In this document: piece by piece, positions 22,271 to 34,234 of the stretch
Numbering within the stretch: position 1 is the first letter of the stretch
Layout of the letters: each line of letters begins with the position of its first letter
NCBI RefSeq assembly: GCF_028858725.1
Contig: NC_084763.1
Span: 4,588,001-4,652,000, forward strand
Origin: Colius striatus
Taxonomy: Eukaryota; Chordata; Aves; Coliiformes; Coliidae
Direction of reading: 5' to 3'
DNA: 64,000 bases
The notes under the pieces: generated by a model
Told to the model about the DNA's origin: nothing
The model's input: the letters and a program-made list of their open reading frames with translations, nothing else
Database searches by the model: none
Position numbers and translations under genes: made by a program

Positions 22271-23764
22271 GCAGCAGACAAGCACAACCACAGCAGCTAT
22301 ATATGTTTTTTTGCTTTGGCTCCCACCTGCAGCTGCAAAGCTTCCTGCAGCAGGGCCAGCTGAACACGAAACCCCGGGATGCCAAGCAGTGCCCAGCAAG
22401 ACTCTCTGGAGCTGATTCTGACACTCTGGCTACGACTTAGGCTACTGAGAACAGCAGAAGTATTTTGTACTGAGCAACACTCCTTAAATAAAATTCCTGG
22501 CCTGGCCTGGCCAGGGATAACCAGACAAATACTGTGCTTCCTGAAATGGTGCCTTAGAGGCAGCTTCTGGTTTGCACAAACACACATCTTTAAACATATA
22601 AGGTTGTACAAGTATGCACTCAAAAACGCTTTCAAAGCCAGAAGGTCTTATTTCTTTTGCTTGACATAACTACAGCATATCCCTATGTACTGACATCCCC
22701 CTCACAGCCTGGAAGCACCCTGCAGTGTGAATGTGGATAGAGTGACCTCGAATGCAGCACAGGCATAGGCAGCATGCCTGCTTCATTCACCAGGCTCAAA
22801 TTAGCGTTTCTTGAAGCACCATCAAGGTATCAATTACATTCTATCAGAGAAGGAACATGTTGCCAGTCTAATCTGTCCCAGTGAAACTCGGAGAACACAG
22901 TCTTTGTGACACTTCCAGGACCCCAGGGAAAAGAAAGCAGTGCTACAACATGCCAAGAACATTGTAACTTCTCTAAAAGTCCTCCCAGTTAGCAAAATCT
23001 GATGGATCAAAGAAACAAAAGGAATGACCAGGAAGCACTGTCATCACACATCAGAAAAAGAAAACTGGGATAATAATACATTCCTATCCTCTGCTGAAGT
23101 ATGTCTCAATATTTTATTTCCAAAAATACCTATAACTGGAGCTACTTTTGACAGTGTCATCATGCCCCAGGATTGCTTTCATAAATATGGGGAATTGCAG
23201 CCATTGCCAAGCTGTGCTTCAATCCTATTTTTGGGCATACTTCGGAAGTTCATACTTGAGCAGCACTCACTGCACTCAAAGGAATTTGTGCTTAGGTAAG
23301 GACTGACACTAAGCCTTGTCAGAACAGGATTTTCTGGATTTCTGAATCCCAGCTCTAGAGGTGAAGTTTTAAAACTAGTCCTTAGACTTATAATGGTCCA
23401 CAGCAAAACCACAGAGATGAATAAAAGTGAACTGTGGGTGGAAAATCAAACTCCGTGTTGAAATTTTAGATGTTGTCAGTCAGGTCCATCTCAAATTTAA
23501 ATCTGTAGCTCAGATGGACTGGTTCTACTGCTCTTACTCCTCCTTTACCACGTAGCTTTCTGATAGAAGGAGGCTACAAGTTCTTCTACATTCAGTACCA
23601 GGTGTTTAAAACATTTAAGACAGAAGAACCCTGCCATTCTCATACACATAAAGAAGCACGTATTTTTACACTTCAGAAAATGACAGAGTACATATGGAGG
23701 TAAGAAATCTGTTCATTTTAACTGCAACCAGTAAATCAGAGACCACAAATACACCATCAAATCC

Positions 23765-24232
23765 ACAGGATGAGGACTCTGGGTGCAGTCCCCCATGCTG
23801 GATGGGAGCACCATGGTGTAGCTGCATAACCTTGGATCGGAGGGTTGGGAAAAGCTGGTGGGTGAGAAGAAGCTGTGAGGAGCCCCATTGGGGGCCTCAC
23901 CTTATTGCTTGAGAGCTGCATTTAAGTCCCAGCTCTCACCCTGGGCCCCTGTCTGAGGTACACTGAGGCTGTGCCTGAGCCCAAGTCATGTACTTCACCG
24001 AGATGCATTCAGCTTGACTTGGGACCTCTCTTATGACTGCAGACCCGTCACAGGGGACCTCTCTGCTTGCCTTCCTCCAGCACAGGGTCCAGTGAGGCCC
24101 CTGCCCTGACTTGTCCTGTTGTCACCCTTGGCCAGTGGCTTGCCTTCCCTCCCAGAGCAGCCTGTGGTTCACAGGATCTCATGTGAATCTAGAAGAACAT
24201 CTGCTTGATAGCAAGATCCTTGAATAAAAGTT
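23765..24232 (+). repeat. Unassigned GC-rich block ending in a poly(A) signal, possibly an old solo LTR
   Basis: About 470 bp whose GC content is clearly above its AT-rich flanks. It has an abrupt right edge just after AATAAA at 24223-24228. CpG is scarce and the longest frames are short, so it is not a CpG island or coding exon. The composition and terminal AATAAA would suit the U3-R part of a degraded LTR or the end of a retrocopied transcript. I do not recognise the family, and the boundaries are approximate. Confidence 0.3.
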
Positions 24233-27200
24233 ACATTGTTGGGACCTAAGAATGAAGAGTCCTGTTTTATTAAACAAAACAAGCTACTGCATCACTGAAT
24301 TGCTAGGATTTTAGCTGAGGTTGCACAGTCTTTTCCTTCCAAAAGGATCAGACTACAGCTCAGCATTTAAACAAGTTTTAAATCAGCCAATATAGTTACC
24401 AGGAGCGGGTATCTAAACTGAATGAACTAAAAGTCTGGTTAGAGGTGACCACAGTTAGAGTGTGTGGCATGACATCCGTTGGACACAGCACAGGAAACAT
24501 TTGGATGCGTAAATACCCATATGCAGAATGGTTTATTTCAATGGGAATTTGTTTCTAAATAGGCTGGTTATTGTCTTTATAAGCTGGCAGTGAATACAAG
24601 AAAGCTTCTGCCATGAGTCATGCAATATTAAATAAAAGAGAGAATTAATAATTGAGGCAGCACAGACACTATGTTTGCTCTGTTAAAAGCAGATCGAAAA
24701 GAGTCCCCTTCTGCTGCTAGGATTTGCATATTACTTGGGATTTTACAGGAAAAAAAGTTATATTGTTGCCTATATTGTGCCATGTTTTTCTCAATTAGCC
24801 TATAGCGAAATAGTACCCCAGACCTGCCATGTGGATAAGTGAGCTCTCTCAGTGGAGTGACAGAGGCTCCAAAAAGGGAACAAAGAAACTCAGTTCATAA
24901 TTGGACTCTAAGAAACTTTGTCCAAAGTGCCTCTGCATCAAATCTGTACACTTCTCGAACCATTTCCTTCCTAGAATGTAGAAATCATGAAGCACCTGAA
25001 AGCTTTTATTAAAATACTGCTAGACTGGCACCTCAACATTGTTTTATGGAAGCCCTAACTGCAATATTACGGATTAGGGTAAATGAATATCAAATTCCTT
25101 ATATATGTGTGTCAAAATGCATCTGCAAACACCAAACAAGTGCGTGGCTATAGAATTTGCTGGGATGTATACTGAAGATCTACGTGGGTTCAATAAATAC
25201 CAAAGAAAAGTCAGAAGTTGTTCTGAACAATTCTTTGAAACAGGTGTGGGGTTTTTTAAATTACATTAGTGTATATATGTTTATATAACAATGCATCTTT
25301 TCCGTTCTGACCACAGTATTACATTTTAATTACAAGAAACTTTTACTCATTTTTAGTACTTCAATTAAATTATTGTTTCCACGTGCTTTCTTTAAAAGTA
25401 CCTGTCAGTACCTCAAGCTCTTCCTGCAAATTAAAAAAAGATGAAAAACACCAAGCCCAGTCCCTGATAGTGGTGTGAGCCACAGGACCTGAATGCAACC
25501 TTAGTTTTCAAAGCTTGCCTGAATTTGAGTCAGATTCACATGGGTTTGTTACTTGTTTCCCAGCTAGGTAAGTATATGTGACTAAATGCTTTGTTTTCTT
25601 CACAGAGTGAGCTATATGTTTATCGTTAAACCACTGTGAATTAAACAACATTGAATGTAAACAGTCAATTTAAGAACAAGACACATACACACAAGGCTAA
25701 CCTTACCCTCCTCCACCATAACCTACCTTACTCTTCCCACTACTTCACCTGATTTGCAGTGCTGTTATTTTCAAAGCTGTATATATGGCTATGATTTCAA
25801 TTTTCACTCTAAAAGGGTATAATTCACTCTTGCTTGAAAGATCTGCACAAGCCAGCAGTGTAACGAGGGAGGAAAAGAGCAACCTCCATGTCCTTGGAAG
25901 TGACCTTCACACTCCCTCGCATCAGCTGGTGCAGAAGTACCACACAGCATGACTCAGCCTCTCTCACAGGAGGTGCAAAGAGCCAGCCCCAGTGACTCCA
26001 CTACGTTGCACAAAGAGGTCTGCAGGATTTGTGGCTGCTGCTTTAGCCCCTGACACTGCAGATCCACATCTTTTCGCAGGTGAGGCACAGAAGGTCAAGA
26101 CTTGCGGGGAGAGGAGAATATCTGAACCTCTCTTCTTCCCAAACCCTTGGTACTCCTGCACAGAGTGGGCCACAGTTCTGAACTACAAAGCAATTTAGTA
26201 GTGCATACACCCTTGTATGGCACAGACCTGTAACAGTGGGTATTTTGGTCAGAGCTGGTGAAGGTTGTAGTAACTACAGTCTGCTTTAAACTGCAATTTC
26301 AACAGCACCAACCCAAATACAAGAGATTCTGAACTATTCCAGACAAGGACAGTAATTCATTCTTTTCAGAGTGAAAAAAAAAGCATCCATGATTTGTTTT
26401 GTTTCTTCCAACAACACAGATGAATGTTTGCTTTTTGCATCTGCATACTCATTTACAGAAATTCCCCCAAAACACCAATTGATATTTGCATCCATATCAA
26501 ACCCGTAGGTTTTAGAAGGATGAACAGGCAAGAAAAAAAAAATAGGATCTGCAACAACTGCGAGCTTGGCTTCCTTCCTTTGCTGAACAGCGTTATCAGA
26601 AATAGATAGTAGGTAAAGTTTCAGCTGCGTGCCTTTGGATGGGAATGCTTGCAAGGATCTTCCACGAAAGTTTACCACGAGAGGGAGCTCTCGAGCAGGC
26701 AGACAAGTTTTTTTCATACTATAGCGGAAAGAGCAGGTCAAAATCGAGCAATAGCCAAAAAAAATCAGTCAGCTTAAATCCAGAGTACACATGAATACAA
26801 TTTTTTATGAAAAAAGACATTTTAAGCTATATGTCTGTAACTTTACGTATGCATTAAACTATATGTGTGTCTGAGAAAGAGTCCTGAAGCTTCTTCTTAC
26901 CTAAGACAACCTTTCTTGATCAATACTGGTAATGTAGGAGTTGCTCACGTAGTTACTGAATCTGGTCCTATTTATAGCAGGGCTTGCATTACAGGAAAAA
27001 AAAACAAAACCAAAACAAGCCAAACCACAGGCCAACAAATCAGATCATACAGGATTTTTTTCTGCCCTTCTAATTCCCATGCAGTGAGAAGCAGAAGTGG
27101 GTTGCTTTGTGTCAATGCGGGCAGAGCCTGCTACTGCACCAGCGTTTCTCAGATGAGTATCCACACACCGCCTGGTCTGGAAAGCTGCAGTAGGACCTAG

Positions 27201-29690
27201 ACCATTCTGCAGGGTTTTTCACATTCTTCAGCTGTCTTGCAAGCTTCCTACAGATAATAAAAATGCTTTGACTTGTTTTGCAAGAACAGGGATCTTGCCA
27301 GTCCAAGGCCAAATTACGCCCAGCTACACGTCCCTTGATACCGCTGTGGAGCATGCCGCATGCTTACTCATTTTTACTTTCACCTGAATCAAGGTTTTTG
27401 GATCCTTTTCTAGTTCTTTCATGCTGCTTTTACAAAGAGTAGCATGCCAGTACAAAAGAAATTGCATCTATATTGAAATAGGTAATAATCTCATAGGTAC
27501 TTTAACTAGTAGTTGAATCCATTTCTTCAGTTTGCCTGTCTCAAGCCAGCCGGGATTGGGGCAACACGCTGAAACACACTAAACCCACTCAGGCCTGCTG
27601 AAGGGGGAGCACTGCCATGAGCAAGTGCTGCCATGCTGTATGCAACTCCCCCATTCATTGTAAAGAATTACATCATCTCTGTTTTTGTTGTTACATCCTG
27701 CTGACCTTCAACCTTTGCTTGTTTTCCACTCTCACGCTGCTGGTTCTCACACTGACAACGGGACATTCTGTAACGTTACCTCATTTGCCCACAATCAGTC
27801 TCATCATCTGAAGGTCAGTTTACATTACGTTGCCAATTATCAGGTTTTTACTCCCACAAAGTTTAAACAGAGAAATTTGTATTGATGTTGAGCTGTTGCA
27901 CCCCAAATTTTTCGAGCATGACACAAAAACACATCCAGCAACGTTACACAAAAGACCAGCATATCACATTCCATCACAGAAATTTGAAGACAGGAAAGCA
28001 TAACTGATCAAGGTGTAGGAAACAAACCTGCTGCCAAATCAGATGCAATCATGCCCCTGACAAAGCACAGCTAAGTACTTCTGCCTCTAGAGACAAACAT
28101 CCTTGCCACTGTACAGAAAGGCAAGACATAAAGGATATTAAGTTATGTAGCAGTGCTTTAGGTAATTACAGAAGACATGATGGATCAACTAACATGAAGT
28201 GGCCACTTACACATTAATTGTCACACCATTCTCTTGAATGTTTTGCATTTCTTCTGCATCTTCTGTAACACATGTATCAAGAAAGCTGGCAAATGAGTCA
28301 TTAAAAATTTATCAGGAAGAACTACTTTAATGCAGTACCTACATGTTAAAACATATTTGACAATAAGGAACAAATTAATGTCTTGGAGTAATCCAGTAAT
28401 TTGGCATCAGTCTCACTCCCCTTGCATTCCATTTTTGTAATCAAATTGGCTCAGTATGCAGAAGGAAAATACCAGACTACTAGTTTCAACTTCTGACTGC
28501 TTTACAAACAAGCATATCAAAGTGATCTCTACAAAATACGTAATGTCAAGAACATCCATGGCACAAGTCAAAATGCAGCAGAGTTCACCGGGTATATTTT
28601 GAACACAGTTCCATCTAATTTCACCTTCAAGGCCTTGTGAGAAAAATGGGCAAAACTAGCTTGGTACATATATTGCAACATCATCAGAAGAATTTCCCTT
28701 TGTGAATTGACTGATTTATATTCAGAAGGTATTGCTTCATTCTTAAGTCATCAGTGGCGATAAATTCAGCTTGAAAAGACAAATGTCCTTTTACAATAAA
28801 CATAAGAAAAGATGTAAAATAAATACTTCTACAACATGGGTAACAACAAATGCCACATTTCAGCTTAAAATAGCATGACATGACAGTATTTTACCTTCTG
28901 ACAGTATCAGGAAAAACCTTGATGTACTAATCTCCAAGCTGTGAACAAATAAAAGCTGATGGTTACTGCAGAATACACTAAAGGGGGATGGCAGAAGATT
29001 GAAAGCTACCACGTCGAAGCTGAACGTTTGCTTCAAGCCACTCAGGGTGAAACACAATGTAAAAGTGCCGGCCCAGCTGCTGAGGAATCAGACAGGAATG
29101 CAAGGACAACTTTCTCAGAGATTTCTTTAGTGTCAGCTTAGGTTATGTCAAGTGTAATTTACAGGAACTTTGTGACTCATGTTTAAATTCAGTTTGTTTT
29201 TATTATTATGGCCTGCACTTGCTATTTGTGATAAAGACTTTTCAATCAGAGGGTTCTAAAGGGATTTTTAGGGTTATTTCAGTGATGGGATTAGATCTTC
29301 TGTACAGGAAGGATTTTTCAGAAGGGGATGCCAGGCTGTGGCAGTAGCTTTTCTGCTGGAATGACTGACAGGCCTGTTACAGAAGATCGATATCTGGCTT
29401 GCCAGAGGTCTCAGCCTTTTAAAGCTACTGCTAGGAACGGAAAGAGGGTAGGAGCAGAGCCTGATGCATAGGACATGCTTTCTTGTCGGCCAACGGAATG
29501 ATGAGTGTGGCATTCTCCTTCCCCAGCCCATTTCTCTGTATGATTCTGCCTTTTTTCCAGAGAACAGGACATTACATGCAGTAATTGTGCAGGATGGGGG
29601 CGTAGGAACAGGTTTGGTGTGCAGTTCCGGTTGGGTACGCACCTCACCAGGTACATGTCGTTTAACTCAGCTTCTGCTGTAATCGCTCTG

Positions 29691-29702
29691 GTTGCTAGCA
29701 AC
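29691..29702. promoter_or_regulatory. X-box-like palindrome (GTTGCTAGCAAC)
   Basis: Two RFX-type half sites (GTTGCT and AGCAAC) abut in a perfect 12-bp palindrome about 4.3 kb upstream of the CLASP2 start. RFX factors bind such sites. Spacing zero is at the edge of the consensus, and a single motif in intergenic DNA is weak evidence. Confidence 0.25.
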
Positions 29703-29967
29703 TCATACAGAGAAGAGCAAAGGAAACTGTGACTCTGCATTCAATTACTGGTCTTAATTGCTCTATAAAATATTATGCACTGTGCAAACACACAAGAGTA
29801 GTGGGTTTATGTTCACATGCTTCCATATTAAAAAGAAGATTGCATTCCAAAGGAATCAATCACCTTAACTCAGAGTAAGAGGCTTTCAACAATCTTTGGT
29901 TTGAACCAAAAAATGCCTTCTTTTTTGGAGCCTAGCCCATATCCCTAGGTTTAACGTCTGCTAGGAC

Positions 29968-30210
29968 TTGGCCTCAAGTTGCACCAGGGGAGGTTCAGGT
30001 TGGATGTGAGGAAGAACTTCCTGGCTGAAAGGGTTGTCAGGCATTGGAAGGGGCTGCCCAGGTAGGTGCTGGAGTCACTGTCCCAGAGGGGTTTCAGAAG
30101 GTGGATGTTGCACTGAGGGAGGTGGTCTAGTTGTTCATAGGGCTGGCACAAACACTGCACTCAATGAGCTTAAAGGTCTCTTCAAGCAAAAATGATTCTG
30201 TGACTCTAAC
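29968..30210 (+). mobile_element. CR1 LINE fragment, divergent subfamily
   Basis: Plus-strand element with GGTTCAGGTTGGATGTGAGG, AAGAACTTCCTGGCTGAAAG, GGAAGGGGCTGCCCAGGTAG and CTTAAAGGTCTCTTCAAGCA then AATGATTCTGTGACTCT. The GGATGTTGCACTGAGGGA segment distinguishes it from all other copies here and indicates an older CR1 branch. Confidence 0.9.
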
Positions 30211-32976
30211 TATAAAACCATGTCCTGTGTCCAAGCTGAGGGGCTGCTCCAGATTCAACATTAAGAGTGCTACTCCTGCCTCGCTAAAAACAAAAAGAAA
30301 TGAGTATCCAGAAGCTCTGTTTGCTAAATCAAAACACTGTTTGTTTGCAGAGGAAAAAAACCCAAATATAATGAGCCAACATTTATTGGTTCCAAAAAAA
30401 AAACCCAAAGGGAAATTCTGTTCAGTGCCAGGATGCCAAAGGAAACGGCCTTGATCTTATCAGAACAGTTTGCAACAAAAAGGCTACCAATTTTCTAGTG
30501 TTATATCAGTGTCTGTACGGTATGGAAGCACTGCTCATGGCAGGTAGGAACAGGAGGAAATACAACAGTTGGATCCCCTGATTTTACAGCGAGGCATTGA
30601 CTTGCTCCTGTGTTTTCTAAGATGACCTTTCTTACATAAAATGGAAAGAAAAAAAAGAAAAAAACACGTGTCCCAATGTGGCTTTTTGTCCTTAACATAG
30701 CTTTGTGATGTCGTCTTTGGGTTGACAAAATAGTTTCAGCGTTTCAAGTATGTATCTTACTATGCTTTACCATTCTCCTCAGCTTCAGTGCTACTCACAG
30801 CAATCAGATTACCTAATCAGTATATTTGCTTTCAATCAAGAACAATTCAGAAAAGTTAATGCCACAAGCTTTACCCCCTGCTTTTGCTTAGGATTTTCTG
30901 TCTTAAGGGATTGACATCAACTTGGACTATAATGAAAGATGAACTTTAAATTACTTGAGGTTTTTATTTCAGAAAGTTTGGTGGACTGAAGCCATTTACA
31001 GTTCTCAGTACTCCAAGAGTACAGTACCATCTACTCAGTTTTTTTCTATTTAGTCAATCTTAGTAGATCAACAGTTACTTTGGAAACTTTCACAGCAAGA
31101 AATGTACTTTTTCAACTCACACCACCAGTGAATCAGATTCTAGTGCACTGAAAAAAATGTAACAGTGCAGTTTTATTTTTTCTCATACTTATTCTCCCAT
31201 TTCCAGCAGTTCCTTGAGTCCCATTTTCAATAAAAGCAATTAGTAATTCCATACCGAGTTTTCATAGTTCTTTGCAAATGGCATTGCACACATAGGACAA
31301 GAACTGTTCAGCTCCATCCAAAATTACGGTTCTTTATATGTGCACAGGGAAATCTATTGTGAAAACATGATGAGCGGTTTATAGTCTTTTTCATAAAATC
31401 AAAATAGGCACACATTTCTGTTTTAAAGGCATCTATAATCTTTTTAACCACCTTCATTATTGTAATGCTTAGGGACTGACCAAGCATGAGATCCCAAGTT
31501 TGCCACATCACACCAAAATCAACAAAAGGCTGCTTGTAGTCTTGCCTTCTGCTATGCTTGTGGACAGACATCTCTTTTTTTTGCCAGATCAGTTCCATGA
31601 ACTAGCCCTCTGCAAGGTCACACAGATGTCAGTGCCCTGCACAGAAAGTAAGTGCTGAATTCCTAAAAATGAGACTTATGAGAAACAGGCAAGTAGAACC
31701 ACTGTAGCACCAATTTAGTTTGGTTTACACTGCTGTGGAACTGCAATTTGCAGGCTTGGTTCCTCAGTCCATTTATACCTGTCAAAATCCTGCCTCCAAA
31801 TGAAAGGAGTACCTCACTAAGACTCGGTGTTAGGGCTAATGAGGCAAGCAAGACAGATAGACCGTTGTCTCAAAACTTACGCTGAGCCTTCATCACACAA
31901 TGCTTACCATTGAAAGAAATCCCACCAGTCCTCATCTGCTCCCATCTAGCTTCTGGCTCTCTGCTTCTACTTTCTCTGCACCAAAACTGGCACTTGCTTA
32001 ACCCTTTAGTGAGGCAATTTAGAAATGTGAAATCAGCAGAAAGCTAATTCTGTGGGGAAAAAAAGTCTCCCTGAATTGTTTACATTGAAGTCAAATAAAC
32101 TGGACGCCAATTCTGGTGTAAGAAAGGGAAGGATTGGATACATCACAGCAGGGAGGGAAAGGACCATCTGTATCAACAGCAGCTTGCAGTTCAGTGTAAG
32201 GTGAAACCTCCCAGAATCAGGACAACAGGCCAACATTGCTGTCCACAGCCATCCACATGGGATGTCACATTTCCCATCTCCTGAGTCCTGTGCCTCTGTC
32301 CCTAGGACCTGTGAGCCTGCCCAACTCATGGATACCAAAGCTGTCATTTAGCCCCTTAAATCGACCCAAAGCAGTGAGTGACACCAGGACACGGATCAGG
32401 GGACCGGGCCCAAGCAGAGCAGCTTGAGTGCGAGGAGGGGGACAGCGACTGCCGTGTGGAAACCACAATCATGCTGCCCGAGGCCTGAGAGGCCACACGA
32501 ACACACTGCTAAGGTGAGGTGCGGGACGGGACTGCCTTTCTGCTTTCTAACATCAACGGGGTTTGGATCAGTTTAAACTGACTCTGAAACAGCCCCTCAA
32601 GCCACAGCCCCTGCACTAAATGGTCTCTGTTTTAAACGGAGTCCGTTCCTGGCAGTCTGCATGTGGGCTGGCTACGCTGCAGGGCTGACCACAGCCTGCG
32701 CGCCAAGCTGCCTTCTCCCCGGGGCTCTCCTCAGGGCTAGCGCCAAAGGGGCTTCAGGACACCGCTTGACAAAGCCGGGAGCTCGCTAGAAAGGCAGCAG
32801 CCTCACCTCCGCCTCTACAGCGGGGCTCCGCGTTTTACCGTCCCACAGACCTCTGCTTCCCGCACCGCTTCCTCCCACACGCCTTCCTCGCCTTCCACCG
32901 CAGCGGCCTCCGCGCTCACCTCCCCTCAGCGCCGCCCCGCGCTCTGCGGCCCGGCCAGCCCGCCGCGCGGGGCGGA

Positions 32977-32990
32977 GCGCGCATGCGCGC
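32977..32990. promoter_or_regulatory. CLASP2: NRF1-type palindrome (GCGCGCATGCGCGC)
   Basis: A perfect 14-bp palindrome containing the NRF1 core GCGCATGCGC at 32979-32988. NRF1 sites lie close to start sites in many CpG-island promoters. It is about 1.05 kb upstream of the CLASP2 ATG, so it may mark the start of a long leader or a divergent transcript. Confidence 0.6.
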
Positions 32991-33231
32991 TCCCGCCGCC
33001 TCCACACGACACAACCCGCGGCGGGCCGGCGGCGGGCCCTCGGGAGCGCGCACAGCTCGCTGCCCGCGGCTCGCCGCAGCGCGGGACGGGCCGCCAGGGC
33101 GCGCGCCCGGGGCCGGTCGGAGGCGGGCGGCTGAGGGAAGGGGAGACGCGGCGTGGGGCGGGGCTCGGGACGGCGTGCGCCACGCCCCGTGTGGCTGGCT
33201 CCGGCCGGGGCGGGAGGAACGCAACTTCCAC

Positions 33232-33251
33232 GGGACGGGCGGGGAAAGGGG
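33232..33251 (+). promoter_or_regulatory. CLASP2: Potential G-quadruplex motif
   Basis: Four runs of 3, 3, 4 and 4 guanines separated by AC, C and AAA meet the G3+N1-7 pattern on the plus (non-template) strand of CLASP2. Folding in cells is not shown. If the leader starts upstream of it, the motif would also be in the mRNA. Confidence 0.5.
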
Positions 33252-33850
33252 CGGCGGAACAGGAGAGTCGTGGGGCTCGCCCGATCTGGCCGCCGGGGGA
33301 AAGGGAGCGAGCGGCGCTAAGAACTGGCCGACGCGAAGTTTTGAAGCTGCCTCTCGGGCGAGCAGGAGGGGCCCGGAGGCTGCGGCGTCGGGAGCATGAG
33401 AGGTGTACCCCGGCCTCGCCGCCGCTGCTGCGTCCGCTGGAGGATGGGCTGGTGTCCGCGGCGGTGAGAGGCGGCCCGGGCGATCGCTCCTCGGCGCCTG
33501 CGGGTGGGAGGACAGAACCAGAGGCGACGACGGTGGCTGCTCCCGCCGGGACCCCCTCAGCCCACGTCTGCTCGGCCTCCGCTGAGGTGCCTGCGAGCCC
33601 CTTCTGCTCCGCGGGGCGAGGTTGAACGCTTGTTTTACTCCCCATTTCCCTTCCTCCGGCGGGGGAAGGGGAGGAGCGGTGTTAAAGAGCCCTGCCGGGA
33701 TCCCCTGAGACGACGCGGAGGCGCCTGGAAAGCCCCGAGCCCGAGGAGGCGGCTCCCCACGAGCCCTCCGCAGCCTGCCCGCCGCGCTTGCCCCCTCCCC
33801 GGCTCCCTTTCCTAGTTGAGGCTTCACCTTGCGGGCAGGCCCGTGTGCGC

Positions 33851-33904
33851 ATGGAGGCGGCGGGCGCGGGGCCGGCGCGGAGAGGGCGAGGAGCGGCTCC
33901 ATGA
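33851..33904 (+). other. Upstream ORF 1 in the presumed CLASP2 leader (17 codons)
   Basis: An ATG with GTGCGC before it and G at +4 opens a 17-codon frame (MEAAGAGPARRGRGAAP) ending in TGA. It is in the same frame as the CLASP2 main ORF but closed by this stop. It lies 189 bp upstream of the main ATG. Whether it is in the mRNA depends on the unknown start site. Confidence 0.45.
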
Positions 33905-33993
33905 GGGCAGCGGCCCTGCCGGGGCTCGCCGCCTCGCCGGGCGTTTCCCTCCCGCTGCCGCCCGCCCTGCCCTGGCCGCGCTTCCGACCCTGA
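33901..33993 (+). other. Upstream ORF 2 in the presumed CLASP2 leader (30 codons)
   Basis: Its ATG overlaps the stop of upstream ORF 1 in an ATGA tetranucleotide. It encodes 30 residues rich in Pro, Ala and Leu (starting MRAAALPGLAASPG) and stops 46 bases before the CLASP2 ATG, leaving room for reinitiation. No domain is recognisable, so any role would be translational control. Confidence 0.4.
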
Positions 33994-34039
33994 AGGCGTT
34001 CGGCTCGTCTCCGAAGAAACTTTTCCGCAGCAGCCGAGG

Positions 34040-34234
34040 ATGGAGGCTGCCGGGATGGATTATTTCTGCGACCAGGTGCAGCAGAAGGACGTGGGCCGCA
34101 GGATGCAGGTCGGCCAGGAGCTGCTGGAATACCTGAACGACCCGACGAAGTCTCCCGATCTGGAGCAGGACCTGCAACGCCTCGATAAAGTGATCGACGA
34201 ATTAACAGCGTGGGTCAACTCTAGTAATTTTAAG
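34040..34234 (+). CDS. CLASP2: CLASP2 coding exon 1 (residues 1-65)
   Basis: It reads [20 protein letters not shown] through [12 protein letters not shown] and ends on a codon boundary at AAG|GTAAGG. It encodes the first HEAT helices of TOG1, including Trp58 in the WVNSSN turn that is shared by CLASP proteins. The recalled human CLASP2 N-terminus has the same plan ([13 protein letters not shown], then WVGSSNY), but the middle is more variable. The exon is inside the CpG island, and its GC content falls toward the donor. Confidence 0.95.

Larger units (their letters stand above)
14271..23764. other. Intergenic region, left half
   Basis: About 9.5 kb between the PDCD6IP CpG island and a GC-rich block near 24 kb. 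It holds CR1 fragments at 14779-14943, 17070-17748, 19753-19933 and 21790-21974, and tandem duplications at 15327-15466 and 22209-22270. Open frames (at most about 130 codons) are not gene-like, and no splice-linked coding series was found. No functional RNA is recognisable. Confidence 0.8.
24233..32690. other. Intergenic region, right half
   Basis: About 8.5 kb of mostly AT-rich DNA before the CLASP2 CpG island. It holds a CR1 fragment at 29968-30210, an A-rich tract near 26995-27030 and another near 30645-30665, and an X-box-like palindrome at 29691-29702. A 135-codon minus-strand frame at 26334-26741 has no recognisable domain and is within chance expectation. No exon series or RNA gene was recognised. 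Confidence 0.8.

Noticed and set aside
26334-26741. 135-codon minus-strand frame in the intergenic region
   Set aside because: No recognisable domain, no splice partners and no codon bias; frames of this length are expected by chance in 64 kb of two-strand sequence.
32916-33902. Minus-strand open frame of about 330 codons and overlapping plus-strand frames in the CLASP2 CpG island
   Set aside because: GC-rich DNA has few stop codons on any strand; the products are low-complexity Pro/Ala/Arg/Gly with no domain and overlap the promoter.
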